From: Anaerolineales bacterium Chloro_02
GTDB taxonomy: Bacteria; Chloroflexota; Anaerolineae; Anaerolineales; Anaerolineaceae
Assembly: GCA_001603765.1 (NCBI GenBank)
Contig: LUZV01000083.1
Location: 1 to 14,351 of the forward strand
Direction: 5' to 3'
Length of the DNA: 14,351 bases
Shown: piece by piece, positions 1-6,717 of the stretch
Layout: the number at the start of each line of letters is the position of its first letter
How positions within the stretch are numbered: position 1 is the stretch's first letter
Translations under genes and position numbers: made by a program
Notes under the pieces: model-generated
The model's database searches: none
What the model was told of the DNA's origin: nothing
Seen by the model: only the letters and a program-made list of their open reading frames with translations

Positions 1-96
1 GTCTCCATATCACCCATTTCTTTTGGGTTCTAAAAGTTATATCGCGCTATTCTTTTTTTGTTTTTGTTCTGTTGTTTAAACAAAGGAGATTTTCAA

Positions 97-507
97 ATGG
101 ATCGGAATGTGGTTGTGATCGTATTATGGATTGTTGGGCTTATCTTCGTTCTTGTAACGATCATCAATATTATTAAAAGGGCAGTCAAAGCTAAGCGCTG
201 CACCGCGCGGACAACTGCTGTCATTACTGATATCAAGGAAAAGATACACAGAAGAAATAACGTCACATCAAGAGAATTCACGCCAACCATCGCCTATACC
301 GTAAATGGCACAGCCTATTCGCGAGCTTACATGAAGGATTATGTTGGCGATGCCTATCATGTGGGTCAATCAGTTGAGATTATGTATAACCCCCATAAAC
401 CAACTGAAATAAACACGCTGGGTTCGAGTAATAAAGCAGATATTGTGATGATGGTAATAGGGTTGGTGCTCATCTTTATCGGCATCGTCTGGATGGCGTT
501 AAGCTAA
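97..507 (+). CDS. DUF3592 family small membrane protein
   Basis: A 136-residue protein of unknown function. It has a hydrophobic segment at about residues 3-27, a roughly 80-residue soluble middle part, and a second hydrophobic segment at about 113-135. The middle contains the pattern 'TPTIAYTVNGTAYS', then 'YHVGQSVEIMYNPHKPTEI'. This layout, with a V-x-V-x-Y-[ND]-P-x-x-P motif just before the second membrane helix, is typical of DUF3592 proteins, whose role is not known. The reading frame stays open back to an ATG at 58, but the start at 97 is preferred because AAGGAG lies at 83-88 with good spacing and the protein then begins directly with its first membrane helix. The gene stands alone, is more AT-rich than the importer operon further right, and has no visible partner. 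Family call fairly sure; function unknown. Confidence 0.8.
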   Translation: MDRNVVVIVLWIVGLIFVLVTIINIIKRAVKAKRCTARTTAVITDIKEKIHRRNNVTSREFTPTIAYTVNGTAYSRAYMKDYVGDAYHVGQSVEIMYNPHKPTEINTLGSSNKADIVMMVIGLVLIFIGIVWMALS

Positions 508-719
508 CCTTTATTTTGATGTGAGGAAGAGATTTTTTTCTCTGAGCCTTGAACGCTTCATCCATGCCAAGCGCTCTGGTCAGTCAGGGTTGGGTTTTGT
601 CATTCTACCTGTAACAGCAGAGTATTATTCTTGAGCGGTTATTAAATGTCAACTCCCGAAGGACTAGCATTTGTTTATAACAGGTGGGCAGCGGTTAGCT
701 GCCCACCTGGCTTTCATTC
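508..719. other. Intergenic region between convergent genes
   Basis: About 210 bp between the stops of two converging genes. Apart from the strong hairpin at 681-709 it holds only a short AGAGA/TCTCT inverted repeat around a T run near 528-543, which could weakly terminate the left gene. I see no open reading frame with a ribosome binding site. Confidence 0.5.
681..709 (-). terminator. Strong hairpin beyond the DUF438 gene
   Basis: A perfect 12-bp inverted repeat: CAGGTGGGCAGC (681-692), five-base loop GGTTA, GCTGCCCACCTG (698-709). It starts 11 bases beyond the stop of the minus-strand gene. On that strand it is followed by TTATAAACAAA, so the U-tract is imperfect. On the plus strand it is followed by GGCTTTCATT. 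It probably ends the minus-strand transcript and may act in both directions. Confidence 0.6.
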
Positions 720-1889
720 CTAATCCAACAGGCGTTTTTCGCCTTCCAACGCGCGAATGCCCGCGACGTTTTGGCTGACTTCAATTACGCCGCGATATTT
801 TCCCGCTGCGTCGCGCAAGGCAAAGTAGCGGATGTGCACAAACATGCCCTGCATTTGGATCCAAAACTCAGCCGAATCGCGCTTGCCAGCTCTGAAATCG
901 TCAATGATCTTCTGCACCACATGCATGCTCTGCGGCGGGTGACAGTTTTGCACCTTTCGCCCAATAATAGCGGCGGTGCGGGTGAATATACGTTCTTTGC
1001 CCTGCGAGAAGTAGCGCACCTCGTCATTTTCATCCACAAAAGTGACGTCAATCGGCAAATTGGTCAACAGCAAGTCCAACTGCTCAGCGCTAAGCGCGCC
1101 AGTCGCCAGCGGGATTAATCCAGCCCCAACCGCTGTCTCACCAACCGGCTGCTGATAGCTGTAAGGTTTGCCCGCGTTTCCGGCGATTTCGTCAGCCATC
1201 TGCTGCCAATCTTCCGCGGTCAGGCGCCCCAATGCCTCGGGGAATAAGACCTTTTCTTCCTTGTAGACCATATCGCTGACCTTGCGCGAAACTTCGGTGA
1301 AGCTGCTTTCCAGCTGCACGCCAAGCGGTTTTTCCGCAGAAAGAATAGCATTAAACTGCCGTAGTTCCTCGCGAATTTCGTTATCCACGCCCCACATGAC
1401 CTTGGAAGGACCTTCAAACCCGTACTTTTCCAGAACCGGGAAAATCATGTTCTCTTTTTTATCGTAATGAGAAGGGATCAGCGAAAGGTTCTTCGCGTTT
1501 TCGCGCAGGCTCTGCAGGACCGCATGGTTTCCGTCCGCGTATTGCTTTACCTGTTCCTCCACTGACTCTAATGTACGCTCGATCAACTCATTTTCAGTGC
1601 GAAAGCCAAAAAGTGGATGCCCCGGTTTATTTTCGGGAGCAGGCTCGGCTTCCAAACCGGCTTGAAAGACTGCCACATGCAGGTCGCATAGTTTTTGCAC
1701 TTCCGAAACCGGCAGCCCTTCACCGATTACTTCACGCTCCGCGGCGGCAATATCCTGCGCGCTGGCGCCCGCGATGATGTGCCCATATTCCGCTTGCAGC
1801 TCCTCAACCGTCCTGCCCTGATGCAGCAGCCGGATGATCTCTTTGATAGCGTCTTTACGCTTAGTCGCGTTGTTGATAAACTCGCTCAT
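720..1889 (-). CDS. DUF438 / hemerythrin-like / PAS domain protein
   Basis: A 389-residue cytoplasmic protein of the COG2461 type. Domains in order: DUF438 at about 1-75 (helical, 'KRKDAIKEIIRLLHQG' to 'LCDLHVAVF'); a hemerythrin-like helical bundle at about 88-235; and a C-terminal PAS domain at about 272-385 containing a C-H-P-P motif at 316-319. Candidate metal ligands in the bundle are H91, H141 and E146 (H-Y-D-K-K-E) and the E211/E212 region (Y-K-E-E-K-V-L-F-P). The second H-x-x-x-E of classical hemerythrins reads Y-K-E-E here, so the site would be non-canonical. There is no kinase, cyclase or DNA-binding output domain, so signal output is unknown. The frame runs open to 1931, but the start at 1889 has AAGGAG five bases upstream and matches the usual M-S-E-F-type N-terminus. 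A role in oxygen, NO or redox sensing is inferred from the domains and from nearby rubrerythrin. Confidence 0.87.
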   Translation of the reverse strand: MSEFINNATKRKDAIKEIIRLLHQGRTVEELQAEYGHIIAGASAQDIAAAEREVIGEGLPVSEVQKLCDLHVAVFQAGLEAEPAPENKPGHPLFGFRTENELIERTLESVEEQVKQYADGNHAVLQSLRENAKNLSLIPSHYDKKENMIFPVLEKYGFEGPSKVMWGVDNEIREELRQFNAILSAEKPLGVQLESSFTEVSRKVSDMVYKEEKVLFPEALGRLTAEDWQQMADEIAGNAGKPYSYQQPVGETAVGAGLIPLATGALSAEQLDLLLTNLPIDVTFVDENDEVRYFSQGKERIFTRTAAIIGRKVQNCHPPQSMHVVQKIIDDFRAGKRDSAEFWIQMQGMFVHIRYFALRDAAGKYRGVIEVSQNVAGIRALEGEKRLLD

Positions 1890-2000
1890 TGTTACTCCTT
1901 GTCCGCTTTTTTCTTGATGCTTGTTGGCCAAAGTATACTAATTTCATCATATTTATTCAAGCGTTAAGCTTGGATTTCCCGCGAGTCCATTGTCAAAGGA

Positions 2001-2140
2001 TTATTTCAGCTTCTCCTCAAACTCCCTGCCCAGCAGCCAACCACGCTGGCGGGGATCAAAATTGAGGGGTTGAAAGCGCGTTTTTTTAGCGCCTCAATCC
2101 ATTTTGCGCCTTTTTTATAACGATAAGCATTATGATCGTT
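2001..2140 (-). pseudogene. Possible frameshifted remnant of a small gene
   Basis: On the minus strand, two overlapping frames read like one short protein broken at a run of seven A residues (plus-strand T run 2081-2087). Upstream of the run the frame gives 'NAYRYKKGAKWIEALKK'. After a one-base shift it continues through 'FQPLNFDPRQRGWLL' and ends '...GREFEEKLK' at TAA (2003-2001). An in-frame TGA at 2143-2141 closes the left part and there is no start codon or ribosome binding site. The amino-acid composition (charged residues, tryptophans) looks more protein-like than random intergenic DNA. I do not recognise the family. It could be a decayed gene end or chance; low confidence. Confidence 0.27.
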
Positions 2141-2207
2141 TCAATAAGTTAAGCGGGGAAATTCCTCAGTTTTTTACATTCTTCTTACCCAGTCGCCTTA
2201 CGAATCT

Positions 2208-2252
2208 TATAGTATACTGTTAACAACGTAATATTCTTTAACAAACAGGAGG
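2208..2252 (+). promoter_or_regulatory. Promoter -10 and RBS of the beta-helix gene
   Basis: Overlapping -10-like hexamers TATAGT (2208-2213) and TATACT (2213-2218) lie about 40 bp before the start codon. No good -35 box is found at the right spacing; TTTACA at 2173-2178 is too far upstream. AGGAGG at 2247-2252 is a full Shine-Dalgarno site five bases from the ATG at 2258. Confidence 0.5.
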
Positions 2253-2257
2253 CAAAT

Positions 2258-3571
2258 ATGTTTAATTTTCAAAAAACATTCGCAATCCTAATATCAATCC
2301 TTATCTTGCTTTGCGCCACAACCCTGAGCGCCGTTCCTGCCTCAGCAAATGAAATCCCAAATGCAATCCTTACATTTACTGTCAACAGCACCGAGGATCT
2401 GCCGGATTTTGCCACCAATAGCGTTTGCAGTGCAGGTAAACCGACAGACGGTCCCTGCACGCTGAGAGCTGCCATTTCTGAAGCCAGCGGAAACATCGAT
2501 TATACGCCTGTTATGGTTCTAATCCCTCCGGGCACCTATGTGCTTTCGCTACCGCCGACATCACCAGATACTGGCAATAATGGTGATCTTAATATCAAGG
2601 CATCAACCAGCGGTCACCTGATCACGATAAAACCAACGAAAAAAGGAGAAGTCGTGATTACAACCAGCTTTAACGATCGGATTTTAGAAATCGGAAATGG
2701 TACCAACGTGCAGATCGAAAATGTGACGTTTTCGGGAGCAAATTATGTCATGACCGAAGCCCATTTCGATGGCGGCGGGGCGATCCATAATATGGGTAAT
2801 CTCAGATTGCATGGTACTACTTTTCACAATAATTCAGTCTCCTGCGCCCAAGGACAAGATTGCGGCAGCAAATTAATCGGCGGGGCTATTCTCAATCATG
2901 GGGTTTTAGAAATCCGCGACGCTACTTTTTCTCAAAATTCGGCGGATCGGGGTTTTGCAATTTTTAATGCCGGCGGTAACCCCTACTGCAATATCAGTTC
3001 TTCTCTCTTTACCGAGAATTCAGGCAGTTTGGCTGGCACAATAATGAACTTTGCATATTTAACGATCGTTAACAGTACCCTAAGCAACAACTCATCAAAC
3101 CTCGGAAATTATGCTGGAATTAGCAATTCTGGCACAAACGGTTATTTGACTGTCCAGTCCTCCACCTTTAATAATCGGGGCAACTACGGTTCAATTGATA
3201 ACAGCGCGACGGCCTATATCAGTGATAGTATTTTCATGTCCGATGCAGGGAAAACGGGCTTTAGTTCCACTGGGTCCTGGACAAGCGGTGGTTACAATAT
3301 TTTCAACGATTCAAGCTTCCCTGGAACTCTTGCAACCGGAGATTTGGTAAACACCGACCCGCTGCTAGGCAATCTGGCTAACTATGGCGGACCAACGCGC
3401 ACCCATTCTTTGCTTCCCGGCTCCCCCGCGATTAACCATCGGCCGGGCAGGTGCCAAATAGTAATGCTCTTTATTGAGAAAGACCAGCGCCACCAGCCGC
3501 GTGCTGACGGACGATGCGACACCGGGGCGTACGAACTCGGCAGTTTTTACCTCCCGATGATCATCAAATAA
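2258..3571 (+). CDS. Secreted CSLREA / choice-of-anchor Q beta-helix protein
   Basis: A 437-residue exported protein. Signal peptide at 1-30 (lysine, long hydrophobic core, cleavage after A-S-A). Residues 39-75 resemble the CSLREA domain ('FTVNSTEDLPD', then C57 and C-T-L-R-A-A-I from C67). Residues about 105-345 hold irregular right-handed parallel beta-helix repeats with recurring G-G-A-I-x-N and T-F-x-x-N-S strings. Residues about 366-427 match the choice-of-anchor Q pattern: D-P-L-L-G, G-G-P-T-R-T-H-S-L-L-P-G-S-P-A-I, then D-Q-R, and C-D-T-G-A-Y-E. The last nine residues are 'SFYLPMIIK', close to the end of the other secreted protein in this window. Such proteins are extracellular or surface-attached; beta-helices often bind or cleave polysaccharides, but no catalytic motif is evident and no activity is claimed. 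AGGAGG fixes the start. It converges on rubrerythrin across a shared terminator. Confidence 0.87.
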   Translation: MFNFQKTFAILISILILLCATTLSAVPASANEIPNAILTFTVNSTEDLPDFATNSVCSAGKPTDGPCTLRAAISEASGNIDYTPVMVLIPPGTYVLSLPPTSPDTGNNGDLNIKASTSGHLITIKPTKKGEVVITTSFNDRILEIGNGTNVQIENVTFSGANYVMTEAHFDGGGAIHNMGNLRLHGTTFHNNSVSCAQGQDCGSKLIGGAILNHGVLEIRDATFSQNSADRGFAIFNAGGNPYCNISSSLFTENSGSLAGTIMNFAYLTIVNSTLSNNSSNLGNYAGISNSGTNGYLTVQSSTFNNRGNYGSIDNSATAYISDSIFMSDAGKTGFSSTGSWTSGGYNIFNDSSFPGTLATGDLVNTDPLLGNLANYGGPTRTHSLLPGSPAINHRPGRCQIVMLFIEKDQRHQPRADGRCDTGAYELGSFYLPMIIK

Positions 3572-3589
3572 CTGTTTTTTGTACCAATG

Positions 3590-3630
3590 AAACAAGAGAG
3601 ACTGACCCAAAAGTCAGTCTCTCTTGTTTT
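3590..3630. terminator. Bidirectional rho-independent terminator
   Basis: A perfect 16-bp stem: AACAAGAGAGACTGAC (3591-3606), loop CCAAAA (3607-3612), GTCAGTCTCTCTTGTT (3613-3628). The stem base is A-rich on the left and T-rich on the right, so either strand gives a GC-containing hairpin ending in U residues. It lies between the stops of two converging genes (3571 and 3645) and should terminate both. Confidence 0.88.
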
Positions 3631-3644
3631 GTCATAATCCGTTT

Positions 3645-4226
3645 TTACTGCTCGAAGGATGTGACCTCAAAGTATTTTTGTGCGTGCTTACAAGCGGGAC
3701 AGACCTTTGGAGCTTCTTCTCCCTCGTGGATATATCCACAGTTGCGGCATTTCCAATAAACTTTGTGGTCGCGCTTGAAGTATTTCCCGTCTTTAACCAC
3801 CTCAGCCAGAGCCTTATAGCGCATGTAATGGCGCTCCTCTACTTCAGCGATCTCGGTGAAGGACTTGGCGATATCATCATAGCCTTCTTCTTTGGCGACT
3901 TCAGCAGCTTTATTGTAGAGCATGGTGAACTCTTCATGTTCTCCAGCCGCCGCTGCCTCGAGGTTCTCCCATGTGGAGCCAACTGAGGCGGGGTAATCGG
4001 CGTCTACATGAATGGTCAGAGCGCCGAGCTTGCGGACGATATGATCATAAAAGACCTTGGCGTGTTCGCGCTCGTTATCTGCGGTTTCTGTAAAGACCGC
4101 GGCAACGTGCAGCAGCCCTTCTTTTTCGGCGACCTCAGTATAGAACGAATAGCGATTGCGGGCTTGCGATTCCCCCGCGAAGGAGTTGACTAAGTTCTGG
4201 TAAGTCTTTGAGTCTTTAAAATCCAT
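3645..4226 (-). CDS. rbr: Rubrerythrin
   Basis: A 193-residue rubrerythrin, a cytoplasmic non-heme iron peroxidase that reduces hydrogen peroxide with electrons from rubredoxin or a similar donor in anaerobes. The N-terminal ferritin-like four-helix domain (about 1-145) carries the expected di-iron ligands: E19 (in A-G-E-S-Q-A-R), E52 and H55 (E-R-E-H), E96 and E99 (E-H-E-E), and E128 and E131 (E-V-E-E-R-H). The C-terminal rubredoxin domain (about 155-190) has the Fe(SCys)4 cysteines C160-x2-C163 and C176-x2-C179. All key residues are present, so it should be active. The start at 4226 has GAGGAAAA just upstream. A weak -10-like TAGAAT lies at 4264-4259 on the minus strand. It is monocistronic: the helicase terminator lies upstream and the shared terminator downstream. 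Confidence 0.96.
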   Translation of the reverse strand: MDFKDSKTYQNLVNSFAGESQARNRYSFYTEVAEKEGLLHVAAVFTETADNEREHAKVFYDHIVRKLGALTIHVDADYPASVGSTWENLEAAAAGEHEEFTMLYNKAAEVAKEEGYDDIAKSFTEIAEVEERHYMRYKALAEVVKDGKYFKRDHKVYWKCRNCGYIHEGEEAPKVCPACKHAQKYFEVTSFEQ

Positions 4227-4319
4227 ATTTTCCTCATCTTTCGTGGTAGCTTAGCTTGATTCTACTCCATTCAGCAGAATTGGAAGGTCTGCTTTTTTTG
4301 CCTATCGCAGGATAAGGAT

Positions 4320-4348
4320 AAAAAAGCCAGAGCATTACTGCCCTGGCT
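4320..4348 (-). terminator. Rho-independent terminator of the helicase gene
   Basis: On the minus strand, AGCCAGGGCA, loop GTAA, TGCTCTGGCT forms a 10-bp stem with one G-U pair (4348-4325), directly followed by a run of six T. It begins 22 bases beyond the helicase stop codon and separates that gene from rubrerythrin on the same strand. Confidence 0.9.
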
Positions 4349-4369
4349 GAGGTTACCAATCAACAATTC

Positions 4370-6067
4370 TTATCCTCGCGTCAGAGTAAAGGATTGACCG
4401 CGCACTTTAAACTTGCCGTTCGCTGAAACGACTTTCTCGAGGAATTCCTCCGAAACATCCACGGTGGTGCGGTGGTTTTGGATATAGATCCTGCCAAGGG
4501 CGTTCCCGGGTATTCCGGCGATGCCAGCGATGGACGCGACCACATCCGAAGGGCGCAAGCCATCCACCTTACCCAAACCCATTTCCAGCCGAATCATGCC
4601 TTCTTCGTCGCTCTGTTTTCCGCGGATACTGGCGCGCGGTTTTGCCGGGCTTGCGGCAGCTTTTGGTTTGCGATCCCGCGGTTCCGCGCTGCTGGCGCGA
4701 TCGGTGCGCTCAGAGCGCGCGCGCCGCTCCGGGCGGACGGCTTTCTCTGGCAGAGGGCTGATCTCGGGGATAGGGCGCTGCTTCTCCTCAGCACGGGCAA
4801 TTTTTAGCGCCGCTGCCGCCAATTCGATCGGATCCGCGCCGCTGGCAACCAGCGTTTCGACCAACGCGCGTTCTTCCTTTGAACGTCCGCGCTTTAACCA
4901 CATTTCAATTTTGTCCAACAGACCATCAAGCCGCTTCGCCTGGATTTCTTCCGCGGTTGGCACAGTGCCTTCAACAATTGCCTGACGGGTAAACTGCTCG
5001 ATCTGGCGAATTTGCCGTCGTTCGGAGGGTCTGGCGAGGCTGATCGCCACACCAGCGCGCCCAGCCCTGCCTGTTCTGCCAATGCGGTGAATGTAGGTTT
5101 CGATTTCTTCGGGAAGGTCAAAATTAAAAACATGTGAGATTCCCTCAACGTCCAACCCGCGGGCGGCAACATCAGTTGCCACCAACACCCTCACCTGCCC
5201 AGCCCGAAACCGTGCCATGGTATGCTCGCGCGCTTCCTGGCTCAGGTCGCCAGAGAGCGCTTCTGAAGGGTAGCCCCGCAGGTTGAGCTCATTGACCAGT
5301 TCGCCAGTGCGCACGCGCGTGCGGGTGAAGATCAGACCAGAGCTGATCTCCTCCATTTCAAATAAGCGTGTCAAAACTGCAAGCTTATCAAACTCATTGA
5401 CATAATAGACCCGCTGCTCTGTGGACGAGACGGTTACCTGTTCTGGGGTAACCGAAACCAATTTGGGGTCCCGCAAATACCTGCGCGCCAGCTCCCTAAT
5501 GCGGGACGGCAGAGTAGCAGAAAAGAGCGTGGTCTGCCGCTCAACCGGGGTGGCAGCCAGAATGGCTTCGACATCCTCCACAAAGCCCATCGAAAGCATC
5601 TCATCCGCCTCATCCAAAACAACCGTGCGCACCTCGGTCAGGTCGAGCCGGGCGCGTTTAATAAGGTCCAAAATGCGTCCTGGCGTGCCCACCACCACCT
5701 GCACACCACGGCGCAGTTGGTTGAGTTGCTGGTTGTAGGGCGTGCCGCCATAAACGGTCAACACCCGCACATCCATAAACTGACCGAGCGCCTGTATCAT
5801 CTCGGTCACTTGTAGTGCAAGCTCACGCGTTGGCGCGACGATCAGTGCCTGGGGCAGATATTGGTTCGGATCAATGCGTTCCAGGATTGGCAGAGCAAAG
5901 GCAGCGGTCTTTCCGGTGCCGGTTTGCGCCTGGCCGGTTACGTCATGCCCGGCTAACATCAGGGGGATGATGCCCGACTGGATAGGGGTAGGCTGGGTGT
6001 AACCCAGAGTGGCAATCGCCTGCGCCAGTTCAGGGCGTAGGTTCAAATCTTCAAATTGTTCGGTCAT
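4370..6067 (-). CDS. deaD: DEAD-box ATP-dependent RNA helicase with DbpA-type RNA-binding tail
   Basis: A 565-residue DEAD-box helicase that uses ATP to unwind short RNA duplexes; members act in ribosome assembly, mRNA decay and cold adaptation. In order: Q motif (F5 and Q30), motif I A-Q-T-G-T-G-K-T (47-54), Ia P-T-R-E-L-A (79-84), G-T-P-G-R (127-131), motif II D-E-A-D (152-155), motif III S-A-T (183-185), and motif VI H-R-I-G-R-T-G-R (327-334). A helical part follows, then an Arg/Ser/Pro/Ala-rich, probably disordered linker at about 428-487, and a DbpA-like RNA-binding domain at about 490-563. The length and tail fit the DeaD/CshA group better than the short RhlE type. The frame is open to 6109, but the start at 6067 has GAGGAG five bases upstream and begins M-T-E-Q-F just before the Q motif. 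Single gene with its own terminator. The subgroup name is less certain than the function. Confidence 0.95.
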   Translation of the reverse strand: MTEQFEDLNLRPELAQAIATLGYTQPTPIQSGIIPLMLAGHDVTGQAQTGTGKTAAFALPILERIDPNQYLPQALIVAPTRELALQVTEMIQALGQFMDVRVLTVYGGTPYNQQLNQLRRGVQVVVGTPGRILDLIKRARLDLTEVRTVVLDEADEMLSMGFVEDVEAILAATPVERQTTLFSATLPSRIRELARRYLRDPKLVSVTPEQVTVSSTEQRVYYVNEFDKLAVLTRLFEMEEISSGLIFTRTRVRTGELVNELNLRGYPSEALSGDLSQEAREHTMARFRAGQVRVLVATDVAARGLDVEGISHVFNFDLPEEIETYIHRIGRTGRAGRAGVAISLARPSERRQIRQIEQFTRQAIVEGTVPTAEEIQAKRLDGLLDKIEMWLKRGRSKEERALVETLVASGADPIELAAAALKIARAEEKQRPIPEISPLPEKAVRPERRARSERTDRASSAEPRDRKPKAAASPAKPRASIRGKQSDEEGMIRLEMGLGKVDGLRPSDVVASIAGIAGIPGNALGRIYIQNHRTTVDVSEEFLEKVVSANGKFKVRGQSFTLTRG

Positions 6068-6574
6068 CAAAACTCCTCGTATAGCAATAATCAGACACGC
6101 AAAATTCACGGCTAAATGTGCCGTAAACCAGGCAAGTCATCGTCAATTTTACTTAGGGGGAAGTCTTGATTATTCCGTATCGAATCTGCAATGAGTTTCG
6201 CCTTGCGGCTTAACTCTCCCAAACAAAGGTTCACCTTCACCTTTTATGGAACGTCCAAAACGTGCACCCAAATAAAAGCTCTCACACAAGAGCTGCAGAA
6301 GTATATCACTGAAGATACCTTTGTGTTTTTTTGTAAAGCCCGCCGGCTGCTTAATAAAATCGCACAAAACCATATCGGTCATGTGGGGCATCTTGCCAGA
6401 TGTGGAGCTCAGCTTAGACCGCTTTTACATCAGATTTGCGCCTCTAACCTTCCTCGAGCTCCATCAAAACTTGCATTCTGAATGCTGTATAGCAAGAAAG
6501 CTGCTCTCACCGCATTGATTAATATTTGTACAATCTTAAGGGTTCTGTTAATCAAATTGATATCTTAATTGTCA
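6068..6574. other. Long region without a convincing gene
   Basis: About 500 bp separate the divergent helicase and kelch genes. The right end (about 6525-6574) is very AT-rich and belongs to the promoter zone. In the middle, two overlapping frames on opposite strands are open: minus 6391-6170 (73 codons, ending 'GETHCRFDTE') and plus 6191-6481 (96 codons). Neither has a Shine-Dalgarno site or recognisable domain. The minus frame is closed upstream by TAA at about 6429 and has a rather protein-like composition ('YLGARFGRSIKGEGEPLFGR'), so it could be a fragment of a decayed gene. I found no tRNA, no insertion-sequence ends and no strong hairpin here. The helicase promoter presumably lies near 6080-6160, but I cannot define it. 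Confidence 0.4.
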
Positions 6575-6713
6575 TATACTTTTCGTTATTAGACAAGCTT
6601 TCTAACCCCGAGGTCATTGCTCTCTCAATTCTCAGCTAAACCTCAAACAATATCGTTTGGTTCAAGCTTAATGCCTGACCTTAATAATCAACCTCAAATT
6701 TTCAGTAAAGGAG
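6575..6713 (+). promoter_or_regulatory. Promoter, leader and RBS of the kelch gene
   Basis: TATACT at 6575-6580 is a good -10 box in AT-rich DNA. A TTGATA at 6557-6562 is only 12 bp upstream, too close for a standard -35. Transcription from here would give an untranslated leader of about 130 bases. The leader contains a short CAAAC...GTTTG stem near 6645-6660 and two copies of AACCTCAAA, but nothing I recognise as a riboswitch. AAAGGAG at 6707-6713 precedes the ATG at 6718. Confidence 0.45.
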
Positions 6714-6717
6714 AAAA

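Noticed and set aside
58..96. Longer N-terminus of the DUF3592 protein starting at 58
   Set aside because: The start at 97 has a good Shine-Dalgarno site inside this extension, and the extra residues add nothing resembling the family.
771..1118. Open frame on the plus strand opposite the DUF438 protein
   Set aside because: It lies antisense to a gene with clear family motifs, has no ribosome binding site and no recognisable domain.
3624..3986. Plus-strand open frame opposite rubrerythrin
   Set aside because: Shadow of the rubrerythrin coding frame; it also starts inside the shared terminator and lacks a ribosome binding site.
4521..4985. Plus-strand open frame opposite the helicase linker region
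   Set aside because: Arises from GC-rich, Arg/Ser/Ala-rich helicase codons read in reverse; no start signal or domain.
6581..6717. Structured regulatory RNA in the kelch gene leader
   Set aside because: Only a 5-bp stem and a repeated 9-mer are visible; neither resembles a known riboswitch.
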